A stretch of DNA of 64,000 nt, from positions 6,768,001 through 6,832,000 of the forward strand of contig OY783195.1 of the NCBI GenBank assembly GCA_963678675.1. Direction: 5' to 3'. Shown here piece by piece: positions 23,504-35,159 of the stretch. Positions within the stretch are counted from its first letter, which is position 1. Every line of letters begins with the position of its first letter. The position numbers and the translations under genes are program-made. The stretch is from Xiphydria camelus. Taxonomy: Eukaryota; Arthropoda; Insecta; Hymenoptera; Xiphydriidae. Under the pieces are notes generated by a model. That model did no database searches. It saw only the letters and a list, made by a program, of their open reading frames with translations, and had not been told where the DNA came from.

Positions 23504-23822
23504 CATGGAGAAAAAGGATTAGTAATTTTTACAGTGAATTCCAGTAACAGGGCTCCTTGAGGTGAAACATTGATTTTTTTAATAGACACAGCGTACTTTT
23601 TACAGTTCGTTGCAGCATACACCCGTAAATAACCAACACATATTAACGAGAGATTGGTAAATTTTACCGCATAAATTGATGTTTATATTGTTAGGGCCTA
23701 TAAAAAGTACGCTGTGGTCTATTAAAAATTTCAACATTTTACCCCGTGGAGCTCTGTTACCAGGATAACTGTAAAAATTCATGGGTTTTCCCATGACTTT
23801 TTACTAATCCTTTTTCTCCGTG
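23504..23822. mobile_element. Palindromic MITE-E
   Basis: Starts CATGGAGAAAAAGGATTAGT and ends ACTAATCCTTTTTCTCCGTG, flanked by TA (23502-23503 and 23823-23824). Arms of about 130 bp include AAAGTACGCTGT / ACAGCGTACTTTT. It belongs to the group with CACGGAGAAAAA termini. Non-coding. Confidence 0.85.
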
Positions 23823-24601
23823 TATGAACCATACTGGTAGAAGAATAGATATGAGTTTAATCAATTTGTAGACTATGATAGATGATGATTTCGTAACCTG
23901 TTTTCTACTTCACATGGGCTAGCCATACATCCGGCATACAAATAACGCATATACACATATTTCAGAAAGCGCAATTATAACTCAATAAATAAAATACTGA
24001 ATAATTACAGAGGAACCTATGTATAGGTACTTATTTACTGTTCTTTATTTGATGTTAAAATCACGGCCATCGGTGCGTGTAATACTTCCATGAATTAACC
24101 ATACAGCAATCTGTTACTCTTTTTAATTTACAAATTGTTGTATCTACCGACATCTTTCTGCAGATACTGCATATTACGTTTTCGGTATGAGACTCATCTG
24201 AAGTTAAAAAGAATTCCTCTAGTTAATGTCCTCCATAGAACTTCCTCCATATCGCATTTTAGACTATTGGAATGTTATATTCCTAAAGTTGGTATGTTTC
24301 CATTCTAAAATATGATATGTTTGCATGCAATGATTGACCTAGACATAATAATTTTTACTAGAAGTACTCAGTTGATACTTTTTGATATAGAATTGAACTA
24401 AAAATTAAGAAGATTTGTAATAGTTAATGTCCAATCTAAAATATAATGCGTCTAATATATAAAATATAATGCGTTCGAACCCACTTATTGATTTAGACAT
24501 ATCAATTTTTACTAGAGTACCTACTGATCTGTTCCTCTGGTAGTATAAAACCATACCAATTTTTCGTAGAAAATTCTCTCCCTGTAGAATGGCATTCACG
24601 C

Positions 24602-24983
24602 AATGGGCATGTTCACAACTTTTTGTACAACTGTTTAAAGTGCATGAATCGGAAGATTAGGGTATTAAAGTAATGTAGGTAAAAAATGGATCATTAAAAA
24701 ATGTTTTTCCATTATTTTTGGGATGTTAAAAAAGGCATTCGTTTTAAAGCGTCGCACTTTCACCGCCATTTTAACTGACCAATCAGAGTCGGGCAACAGA
24801 TTCCCCACCATTCACAAACCCCTTGCCAATGGCTTTAGTGACGTCACTAAGGATTTTGTTTGAATCGAAGTCAAACTTTAAACATTAAAAAAAAAAGAAA
24901 TTAGTGCTCAGAAAAAAAACATCTTATTAATAAGCATATAAAGTATTAACGAATGAGGAAAAAAAATCGTAAACATGCCCATT
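24602..24983. mobile_element. MITE-K copy 1, with CCAAT and CRE
   Basis: Short TIR AATGGGCATGTTCAC / GTAAACATGCCCATT. The sequence is nearly identical to 57446-57847. Inside are CCAATCAG and CCAATGG boxes and a CRE, TGACGTCA, at 24839-24846. It lacks about 11 bp present in copy 2 (an acccgggtttggg-like insert before CCTTGCCAATGG). No ORF. Confidence 0.88.
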
Positions 24984-25344
24984 GAAAGAATAGCAATAGG
25001 AATAAGCATTGTCCCATAGAGCCATCTAATGGCTCAACTATCTAGTGATTCAATCATCTAATGGCTTTCTTACCATCATTCCCAATATGGTCAAAACCTG
25101 GAAATGTCTATGAGGGATTTAAATTCAAGAATATGAATCAGGAACCTCTAATGCTCGCAATTTTTAATGCAATTGAAGTTGTTGTATTGGTAATGATTAG
25201 GATGCAGCGAAGACATGGTCGGAAAGATCATGGGAAATGGAAAAATAATAGGAAATATTGGTTTAACCATTAAATGGCTCTACAGAACAACGCTTATTCT
25301 TATGCTCAATCCTATTGTTATTCTTCCAAGTGTGTGGACAGTCT

Positions 25345-25760
25345 AAGGGTTTTCGGATATTTCTACTGTGCCGAAGAACAATTTTTCCTTAGAAACTAGT
25401 AATGTAATATAAACTATCACGATTTAATATTTTCAATGTAGAAAAATTATACGGGCAAAAAATTAAATATTAACGATTTCTATGCCAGAACAGTGACAGC
25501 TTCAAAAATAACGTTTGGATAATGTGGATCATAGTAATGATTGCCGTCCGAATAGTGATGATTACTATTCTGCAGATTATTCAACATAATATTGTTGAAG
25601 TTCTCACCAGCTTACTATTCTGGCATGATAATCGTTACCATTCAATTTTCTACGTGACACCGCATTGTAAAAACATCCTAAAATCTTTATGTATACCTCT
25701 TTTATTGTAAATACAGTAAAATTTACCGTATATTAGTCTTTCCACGTCACATTAGAAATC
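25345..25760. repeat. Element J copy 1, palindromic core
   Basis: A palindrome at about 25472-25650 has arms sharing taacgatt, atgccagaa and agctt-type blocks. The left part (gatatttctactgtgc, gaagaacaatttttcc, agaaactagtaa) is found inverted at about 43700-43765. The right part (atctttatgta, ttttattgtaaata, aatttac) is found at about 43755-43825. Non-coding; probably a small foldback element. Confidence 0.6.
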
Positions 25761-25769
25761 CCGTCTAAT

Positions 25770-26513
25770 TTTATAAATAAACTTGTTGAAAATATTCTTC
25801 AATTTTCCTGACTCGTCCCTGACATGATCTCCCTCGATTACAGGACGAAGAGTAAGAGAAGAGGTAATGCGTGTCTGAAAACTCCGAACCGAGCCAATCG
25901 AAAGTCCGGACGCCGGAAGAGAAAGGAGGAGGGCGATTCGAGAAGGTGCTGATCAAATCGTACAAGGAGAACTCGACGTAATGAGCAGTAGACACCTTCG
26001 TGCGCGGTTCGCGGCGCACCGTTGCAGGTGTTCTGCGCATATATCGAAGCGCGGGGAGGAGCGCTGTGTGTGTGTGTGTGTGTGTGTGGTCCGGGTGAAA
26101 TCTCCCTACGAAGTGACGCGCGATCGAGATGCTCGCGGTCGATCCCATCGCTCGTCTCACCGCGTGCGCGCGAATCGCATCGCCCGCGGCGAGGAGATTC
26201 CTCCTCATCGAGAAATCGAATTCCCGCGCGCGACACGTAGCCCGGTTTCGCGAATAGGGAAGGTGGCACCGAGCGACGAGGAAAGAGGGGCAAGGTTGAG
26301 TATATCGTACATGTGGCAATGGTTATGGCAATATTTCTTGTGGTGTTAGAATAATAGGGAAGGATTGAAATATCCGGATTATTCGCACAGAATCATTCAT
26401 TCCGGTCGCATTTATTTTCTCTCTCGACATTTTTCGATACGTCTTATGGCACGCGTAGGAAATAAGGAGGTAATACGAAATACGGTTGATAATCTGGAAT
26501 ACCTATGTGTAAA
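25770..26513. other. CpG-rich block and (GT)n, no gene
   Basis: Contains a short (GT)n tract at about 26064-26089 and CpG-dense sequence with overlapping frames on both strands. No domain or splice pattern supports a gene. Confidence 0.4.
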
Positions 26514-26956
26514 CAGGGTGAGGCATTTACCATAAATTGAGTTACATGAATATCTCTCTGTAACGTAACGCATTTAAAGAAAAATGTTTCCTAGAAAAAT
26601 TATTATTTGCTTTGGAGGGGGACAGAAAACTGTGTGCTTTACTTTTCATTTAGTAAATGTTTTCAAGTTGAATGTTTTTTTCTTTAAACGAAGCCCATAG
26701 TTTTTCCAAAAATTCTTAATCTGCACGTAAAAATAGACAACTCTTGTCTGAAAGGTTTTTTTTATTTATCTTCTTTCCAATTAAAGAAAAAAACGTTAGC
26801 CTTAAAATGGCCTTGAAAATGTCTACTAAACGAAAAATAAGCCATAGTTCTCTTGCCTCTTTAAGTAAATAACTTTTATAAGAAACATTTTTTTCTAAAA
26901 AATGCGCTAATTTTTTTACAGATATTCGTGTGTCTCAATTGAAATGTCCCACTCCG
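26514..26956. mobile_element. Diverged long-TIR element
   Basis: Ends CAGGGTGAGGCATTTACC and (reverse complement) CGGAGTGGGACATTTC are followed by about 190 bp of diverged inverted-repeat sequence on each side, with matches at gaatatct, aaaaatgttt, agtaaatgttttcaag and aacgtttttttctttaa. Non-coding, about 440 bp. Confidence 0.7.
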
Positions 26957-27142
26957 TATACATTAAACTGATTTACTAATTTTCCGTCATAAAAAAGAAT
27001 ATCGTATTCTATCCAGTAAACTTCTTAATTTCTTTAAATAATAGTCTATAACTTCTTTAAATAATAGTATAGTATAACCATATTGGAAGATTTATCGTCA
27101 TTTGATTTATAATTTCAGGTCTTTGTAAATATTTTATAGTAC

Positions 27143-27638
<496 letters not shown>

Positions 27639-27639
27639 T

Positions 27640-29470
27640 TAAAAATATTGTTCCCAATTATAATTAATTTACTCAAAATGATAATCATTTAGCTATGCTA
27701 AATTGGTGAATAGATAGTGAATTTTTCTGTTTTCAAATAATATAATTTATAGTTCACTGCATTATTTATATAAACTATAAAATAAATTTAAGGGATCCTT
27801 CCAATATATTGTAGTTAAAATATCTCGTTGAGAGTTATGTATGTGTATCTTTTTCTCATTATGACGCATCGAAGAGGCGGAAAGAAGAAGCGACCAACGA
27901 ACGCATCTGGATCTCACCACGTCCGATCAGATAGCGGCGTTTCGGAAGCGGCGACCGATTTATTTGGAAATTCGCGTCGTTTCCCGCGGTACGAGCGACG
28001 CACCACGCGTTTCTTATACACACCGCCGGGGATATAATAAACGGACTTCACCGGGCGCACCTGACGTAAGCGCACCCCGGCGCTCTTGGAGAAGTCCGGT
28101 TTTTACCGTCGACTTGCACTTACGTGCACGCGCATGTGCAACGAATGACCGATGAGGGAGTCACGCGAGAACGTCGTACGATTGTGGAATGAAAAGTCAC
28201 GAACGTACGTCTATACGTACACTGCAAGCGTCATCATCATTATTTTATGTACAATACATGGTGAATTGCGAGGACGGTAAACTCGAATTTATGTAATTTT
28301 TTAAATTTCTCAACAATTAATTTGATGTAAAAAGGCAATATGCAAGTATCGAAGCAACTTTATTTTGAAAATTCTTTCAGAATTCTGAGCTAGAATTTTG
28401 TATTGAAATAGATTTTAATCTTGGAATAAATTATAAGCTTTCCTGGGGACAGAATCAGTGTTTTTTGGCGTATAAGTAATAAAATAAAATAAATTTCTTG
28501 TAAGAAAAAAAGTAGGTACAGATAAAATTGTGTCTAATTTCGAAGCCAGAGCGTCGAAAAATATAGAGCAAATATCTAATTTTGTTGATTGCGGAATTTC
28601 AAAAATGCACTCTACGTACTATGATATCTCCCCTAAAACTGTTATATTACATATATTATATTTCGTCACAGTTGGAGCCTATCGCACGCGAACGATTCTT
28701 AATTGATTCGTTCGAACTTTCAAGCGAGGCTGCTTACGTCACCTGATTAGTGGACCGAGTAATTAAGCGACGAGCACAACGATCGGTGCGCGTGATAATG
28801 ACTGTCGTTTTGATGCAGCTCCGAGAGGGCCAACAGAAGCAGAGGTGGCCGAGGTGACGACTGGCGCTCTTTAACCGCCGGCTAAACGGAACATTTTCGG
28901 CGTAACGGCCACGGTAGGAAGAATTCGTGCTTCTCGACGTGGAAGTCGCCGTGGATATCGCGCTTAATTGTTATAAATGAGACGGCCGCGATGCGCGGCT
29001 CCAAAAATATCCGTCTCGCGGTAAGAACGAAACGCCGGAGGGGCTTTCGTGCTGCCGCGTTCTTTCGCGCTGCTTATAAATTCTTTCGAACGCCGGAAAA
29101 TTTGATAGCTTCCGTACAATTTTCGGGTTCGTGGTACTTAATCTTTTTTCTACATTTTTGTTTAATGCCACGAGGAACCACCTTCGTAGTATAATAATGT
29201 GTGTCATGAAATATTGAAAAGGGAATCGTCAGAGGTGACGTATAACGAAGTTCGTCATACTTATAGAGAGATCGATATGATCGATAATGAGGGATGAAGT
29301 CTATTCTCGCCAATCATAAATATTTTAATTTCTCCTTTATTAATTGTAAACGAAATTTCTTTTCAAAACCTACACGTGGAAAAATAAAAAATTGACCTTT
29401 CCCCATCACACCGAGAGAAAAATATAGTTTAACCAACGATATTTTATTTGTATTGAAAAATATGCTCTGT
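27640..29470. other. No gene seen
   Basis: AT-rich DNA with CpG-richer patches at 27860-28230 and 28680-29060. No repeat element or gene could be assigned. Frames are short and featureless. Confidence 0.4.
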
Positions 29471-29528
29471 GGTCTCAAATTTATTTTATAGTTTGTGTCA
29501 ATGGTGTAGTGGACTATAAATTATACTA

Positions 29529-29856
29529 CACTGAAAAAAATAATGTATTGATCTAAGTAACCATCGACATGAATAGTGCTGAAAACATATTTTTTTAAGG
29601 CAAGTGTGTATTCACTGAATTAAACGAATCTGCACTTGAGTTACACTTGATCCGAATAACGTATAAAAAATATATGTATTTTATTCAACGACAATACGTC
29701 AGACTTATTAGGTGTACAACTTTGCTTCCGCCGTTTTCCTCGTAAGTCATCTATAGGAAGACGGCGGAAACAAAGTTGTACACGTAATAAATAAATATGT
29801 TTTTAGCATTATTCAGGTTGACGGCTATTTGGATCGGTAAATTATTTTTTTCAGTA
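29529..29856. mobile_element. MITE-B copy, host of a hairpin insertion
   Basis: Palindromic element starting CACTGAAAAAAATAATGTAT and ending ATTATTTTTTTCAGTA, preceded by TA (29527-29528). Arms share attgatc/gatcgg, taaccatcgacatgaa/ttcaggttgacgg and aaaacatatttt. Its interior matches 51866-52049. It carries the 80-bp hairpin at 29708-29787. Confidence 0.82.
29708..29787. mobile_element. 80-bp hairpin MITE, copy 3
   Basis: Ends TTAGGTGTACAAC and GTTGTACACGTAA, flanked by TA (29706-29707 and 29788-29789). The related MITE-B at 51866-52049 reads gactTAAATAAATAA here without the insertion, which confirms the 2-bp TA duplication. Confidence 0.88.
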
Positions 29857-30091
29857 CATTCGTTAACAGAAAAATTCATTATCTGCCAAAAATTCACTAT
29901 CCATTCACCAATTTAACAAAAATTATTGTTATCTTCGGTATATTAATTAGGAGCAATATTTTAATATATTCTTCTTATGAATTTTACTGTAAAATGTTTA
30001 CAAAAATTATAAATTATAATTCAGATGATTTTAAATCTTTCAGTATGGTGTTATGATCGTAGCTCAAAAAAGCATAACTCTTTTCTCTCTA

Positions 30092-30351
30092 CATCGAGAA
30101 AAAGAATTAGGTTAAAATGACAAAACGCATCTAGTTAAGCGCGTTTAGTTATCCTAACCAAAATACTGGTCAACTGAACCAAATATCAAGTTATTCAAAC
30201 CAAACGTTTAGTTATTTCAATCAAACATTTAGTTATTCTATCCAAAAAATTGTCAGTTTAACCAAACACAGATGGAGGACCTGTATTTTACTAAACGGTT
30301 TGGTCGTCGTCTCCAAGATTTTGGTTAAATTGACCAAGCTATTTTTCTCCG
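30092..30351. mobile_element. MITE-A copy 2
   Basis: Ends ATCGAGAAAAAGAATTAGG and CTATTTTTCTCCG beside TA. The interior shows the AACCAAA / TTTAGTTATT words of the family and a GATGGAGGAC-like block shared, inverted, with copy 1. Confidence 0.75.
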
Positions 30352-31260
30352 TATATGCAGCTGGAAAATGGTTATTCAAATAAACAGCTCCACTTCGATT
30401 TCCATCGAAGCAGTCCGACAGAATTGATTTATCGTAATTAGACGATCTCCTGGTTCGCGCTGTAAAGCTATTCGAAAAAGAGGATAGCCCGCTTTCGCGT
30501 TCTTCACGCGGCGATGAGTCTACCTACGAATTTTTCACACACGTCGCGACTAATCCATTTGCATCGACCGGACAGCGAAGGCGAAACGAATTTGTCGTCA
30601 GTGACAGTGACTGACGATATTCCCGCGCGCAAGTAGGCGTCGATATTTTCGCGCGATGCACGCGCTGCGGTATATAGCGCCGAGGGGGAAGCGGCGCAGG
30701 GATGCGAGGGATCCTCGGGAGCACCTGCGCCTCTTCTTCTTCTTCTTCTTCTTCTTTGCCTCCGCCGCGTCTCCTCCTTGCATTTACGACGGGTTAGTAA
30801 CGCGCGTGCGTTCGGCCCGAGCCAATTAACAACGCTAATTTCATCGGCCAAGGCAAAAAACGGCTGGATGCCTTGGATCGCTCGGGAATGGCGAGCGTGT
30901 GGTAATGTAACAACGAGAGCCACTTTTATCTAAACTCGCTTCTTGCTCGTTTTCGGCGGTGGATATAATATTGTACAAGCCGTGTGTTTGGCAGACGAGT
31001 AAGAAAACCGGCGCCGTATTCGAATGGTAATTAATCGGTACGGGAAGGTTTCAATGCGGGCTTGTGCGAGAAAAAGAATCGATTCTCCGTAAATGCACAT
31101 TTCTTTTCGTTATATCGATACTTCGCTACTACTTCGATTATCGCTAGATTTTTAATTATGCATTGAGAGAAATGGTCGTTGTGTCGGAAGTATATTCATG
31201 CTAAATATATAAAGACAAGAATACATGTATTCTAATAAGTGGTAAGTATATGATTATCTG
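30352..31260. other. No gene seen; (CTT)n tract
   Basis: Ordinary and CpG-richer sequence with a (CTT)n microsatellite at about 30731-30757. The frames across it code for lysine/arginine or serine runs and are repeat-derived. Confidence 0.45.
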
Positions 31261-31449
31261 TACTGAGAAAAATAATAACCAAACTGTTTGGTGAAATATG
31301 GATCCCCCATTTCTCTTTGATTAAACTGACCATTTCTTGATTAGAATACCTAATATTTGGTTCAACAGAGCAGTATGTTAGTTATAATAATTAAACGCGT
31401 TTAACTAGATGCGTTTGGTTATTTTAATCTAGTTATTTTCCTCCGTGTG
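31261..31449. mobile_element. MITE-A copy 3
   Basis: Starts TACTGAGAAAAATAATAACC and ends CTAGTTATTTTCCTCCGTGT. Shorter than other copies (about 190 bp). Contains atatggatcccccat and the aactagatgcgttt block shared with copies 1 and 2. Confidence 0.78.
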
Positions 31450-32271
31450 GAACAAGCCATTTTTATGCCAGAAGAATGCAGATTCTTCAGTTAACGATAA
31501 ATTGCATTCTAATCCCATTTTTTTCTTTGTGTACGATTTTAATTTCACTTTGGAAGATTTTTTATAAATGTAAGTTGGTGAAATTATTACTTATAGGTAT
31601 AATAAACCCATGGATGCATATCTGTAGAGTGGTACTTGATCTCAGATTCATTTCCAATATATTACGTAATAATTTCGATCTCTAATTTTTCTCAGATAAT
31701 TATTTTTTGTTGTACGTCGGTATTGCATATGATTTCCATTGAATTTTGGATTTACCTAATATGGGGGGTTAGAATTAAGCTCATTTTTCAAAGATTCACG
31801 AGATCGATTTTCGACGTATTCAGCACTCAGGAATATTTAGCTCGACCTTTCCTCAAGCTTCCGATCGTTTTTATCAGTGATCGAATGCTTAATCAGATTT
31901 CGTCAGGAGTAACCTAATCTGAAATACGACGATTACGGATCGAAATACCGATCCGTCAAAACTCAAGTGCCTACTTCAGGTAAGTATCTCGGCTCGATTC
32001 TCGCTCTATATACGTATGTATTTATATCACCGTAATCGGATCGCACGCGACGATGAACGTGTTTTTAACGTTCCACACGCGAGATGGTCGCGAAGATAAT
32101 TCGTATACGTCTCGCTTCGGAGCGCTCTACGATCGTTTCGATTCTACAAATATTTATACCCCTTGGGGGCTAGGAACCCAAATTGGATGCGAACACCAAT
32201 AAGCGAAATCGTTTCGAAGAAACGCAGAAATAAGAGAATTTAGTGGAGTGAGAAATATACTCTAATTACTA
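31450..32271. other. No gene seen
   Basis: AT-rich with scattered CpG. Short frames only; no repeat or regulatory feature could be assigned. Confidence 0.4.
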
Positions 32272-32636
32272 CACTGTAAAAAATTTGTATTTTTTTAATA
32301 TAGGATAAACCGACTAGTGAACGGCCACCTACCAATGAATGAACACTTCAATGCCTTTCAAATGGCAAGTCGTAGCCAATCACTGAGTTGGTCGTCTGCT
32401 TTAAGTGGCCATTCACTGATCGGCTTAATCTACACACACACACTTTTATGTAAAGTTTCTTTTCCAATACGTGATTAAGAAAATTAATATACTCCGTAAT
32501 TATGAAAATTAATATATTTTCTTATAAAATTTCCTTTATAAATGTCGTAACGGAGTATATTAATGTTCATAACCACATATTGGATAAAAGCTTTATATAC
32601 AAAAATATTAAATTTAATACAACTTTTTTTACACTG
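32272..32636. mobile_element. MITE-H copy 1 (ACACTGTAAAAAA ends)
   Basis: Starts CACTGTAAAAAATTTG after TA and ends in a T-run followed by ACACTGTA. Internal block ttggataaaagctttatata and the flanking aatatt-aaatttaat words recur inverted in 53915-54215. About 365 bp, non-coding. Confidence 0.65.
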
Positions 32637-33084
32637 TATTTACGTATGGGCAACGTAAATATCAACGTAAAAAAGGAAGATCTGTAATTATAATTCGATA
32701 ATCTACCCGTTAGAATAGATGAAACGTTCGAGGACGTATGACGCGTATATGAGGGTTAAAAACGATTCGTCATTATCAGTACGGAAGCTGGGGTAATGCT
32801 AGGCGACGACAGGTACGATACTACGAGGGAGAGTGACGAGCAGGAACGCTTCGCTACCGAATCGATCGAATCGTTCGACGAGTTCCTTATTCTTCCGATC
32901 AACGCAGAAGTGAATTTAATGGTTTAGTTTTATTAAAAAATTGAATCGTAGAAACGATTACGGCTAAATCGCCGCGGCTGTATTTTCTTGTAGACGTAAT
33001 TAAACCGCCAGGTGCATCCTATTCGTAAGAAAACAGACGCGGTCGAATAACAAGAGCGTCGACATTCACAGTGGTTGATGTTTA

Positions 33085-33677
33085 AGCCGCATACACACTT
33101 GGCGAATGCATTCGGTATTCGTAGTTCGTTCACGCTGAAATTCGCAACTCCGTCCACATATGACGAATCGAACATGTTCGTGAGTGTTCACCGAGGTTCG
33201 CTCGAAATCCATTTCTTTTCCGCGTCGAAACGAACTGAGTAACGATTCCATTTTCTTCTTAATTTCTGTTTCATTGCAGTCGAATTTTGAACTGAACTCA
33301 TTCCACGCATTCCTTTTCTTTATCTTATTTTTATAGTTCGTATGAACGGAGTTCCATAGATGCTCGTGCTCTCTCGATATACATTAATCAGTTCCAACGC
33401 ACGATCACTATTTCACTCCATCATAATTTAATAATAAATCGGAATCAATGTATCAACAAACACACCAGCATTTATTATCAAGACGTCGCAAAAATAGAGT
33501 CCTTCATTTACTGTCGAAGTCCGAATGTTCGGAGGAATGTAGATCGGCGGACATTGGCGAACGCGAACGAATGCGTTCGAAAACGTTTGGCGAACGTTCG
33601 TTGAAATGTACACACTTGGCGAATGCACGCGTTCGCTGGTGTTCGGCTGAACACATTCGCCAAGTATGTACGCGGCT
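33085..33677. mobile_element. PIF/Harbinger-like MITE
   Basis: TIRs AGCCGCATACACACTTGGCG and its matching reverse complement ending GCGGCT at 33677, flanked by TTA (33082-33084 and 33678-33680). The unoccupied right foldback arm reads gatgTTTACGTCG and so shows the empty site. A 3-bp TTA duplication is typical of PIF/Harbinger. Subterminal repeats of ACACTTGGCGAATGC occur. No transposase. Confidence 0.82.
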
Positions 33678-34087
33678 TTACGTCGTATCAGAGAGGTTTG
33701 AATTCGGTGGCTTCGTTGAGGTTGGTAGAGTGGGGAGAGGCGGCTTTGCGTTAGGCGCGATACCGTGGCAATGAGGTAGTCACTTAATTGCCGTGTAGTG
33801 TCAACTGTCGAAGTGAATCCATCCTTCATCTCTCGGGCGAATATTGGTAAGCGAATTATTTAATGTTCATTACTCCCGTTTTCATCAGTAGAAGGTATTG
33901 AATAGCAAAACCAAAGTGCTATCTACTTCACACGTGTGAAGTTTTGGTGTTTTTCGGTAGTAGGAGAATGTCAGAAAATATTTGGGGAACAAATTATGTT
34001 ATTTGATTATGTTTCTTGAATTTTTTTAAACATTACAATTTCTGTCACAAAACTTTCTGGACCATTTACGGTATGTGGAATCGTTAA

Positions 34088-34299
34088 CCCTTCTGAGCTC
34101 GCGCCTTTTTACCCAGGCTTCATTAATATAATTTTTTTAATTTTTCCATTGAATGCAGAGTTCTCATATTATAATCATCGTATTCGCGACACTTCAGTGA
34201 AGGAATACGTAGCTGGTGATCGTTCAAATGGAAGTAGATAAGCAATTATGACGATTAAAAAAAATGCGGGGCCACGCTAATCGCGCGACCTCAGAAGGG
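34088..34299. mobile_element. TTAA-flanked piggyBac-like MITE
   Basis: TTAA at 34084-34087 and 34300-34303. Inverted ends CCCTTCTGAGCTCGCGC and (reverse complement) CCCTTCTGAGGTCGCGC. About 212 bp, non-coding. Confidence 0.85.
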
Positions 34300-35159
34300 T
34301 TAACGGCAACCTCACCGGATACATACAATATGTTTTATAGCAAGTGAACGCATCGCTCCTGTTTCTATGTATCTGGCTTTTTTCTCGCGCAGTAAAATAA
34401 CGTAATGTGTTGCGACTAAAGATTAGTAAGCTGATTCTTTCATTTTCATGCACAATTTTGAATTCCCTTGTTCCCTTGAAATGCATATTAGGGAACGAGA
34501 GAGTTCGAAATTCTACATGAAAATGAAAGAATCAGCTTACCAATCTTTAGCCGCAACGCATTTCGTTATTTTACTCTGCGAGAAAAAAGCCAGATACATG
34601 GAAACAAGAATGATGCGTTCAATTGCTATGAAGTCTACCTTATCGTCATGGTATCGCACCTAGGTAGAGCGAGCCTCTCCTCACTCTGCCCTACCTTAGC
34701 GAAACCACCGAACTCAAATCTCTGATACGACGTAAACATCAACCGCTGCGAATGTTGATACCCTTGTTATTCGACCGCGTCTTACGAATAGAACGCATCT
34801 GGCGGTTTAATAACGTCTACGAGAAAATACAGCCGCGACGATTTAGCCGTAATCGCTTGTACGATTCAATTTTCCAATAAAACGATAGAAATAAATAATT
34901 ATTTTGCTATTTCTCGTCATTTGCTATTATTCGTCATTTATTTTTGCATCGGCTCTCGTGGCGCGACTTCGGGCTGGTTCGTTCTCATGTCACTTAAAAT
35001 CTACAATTGACTGTATTTTAAACTTTACGGAGAATTTCCCATTTAAGGAAAAATATCATATCATCGAATCAATTATAGGATAGACCGAGGCAAATTAGAT
35101 CATAGATCCATACTTCTGAAATCATTGTGAAAATGAACATTCCAGTCATTAACATTACT

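Larger units (their letters stand above)
29471..30091. repeat. Element L, copy interrupted by MITE-B
   Basis: The same repeat as 16848-17147. It is split at ttataaattata by MITE-B (29529-29856) and resumes at ttcgttaacagaaaaattc. Comparison with the uninterrupted copy shows the insertion went into a TA dinucleotide. Confidence 0.75.
32922..34885. repeat. Two-kilobase foldback (large inverted repeat)
   Basis: The left arm (32922-33084 plus 33678 to about 33800) matches the reverse complement of about 34645-34885. Shared blocks include gattacggctaaatcg, gcggctgtattttct, attaaaccgccag and gcggtcgaataacaag. The inner part (about 34325-34645) is a near-perfect palindrome centred near 34488 with gaaagaatcagcttac in its arms. 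The left arm is interrupted by a Harbinger-like element and, between outer and inner arms, by a TTAA element. No gene is recognisable. Confidence 0.8.

Noticed and set aside
33428..33829. A 133-residue minus-strand frame across the Harbinger-like MITE
   Set aside because: It crosses the element boundary into the foldback arm and shows no transposase motif.
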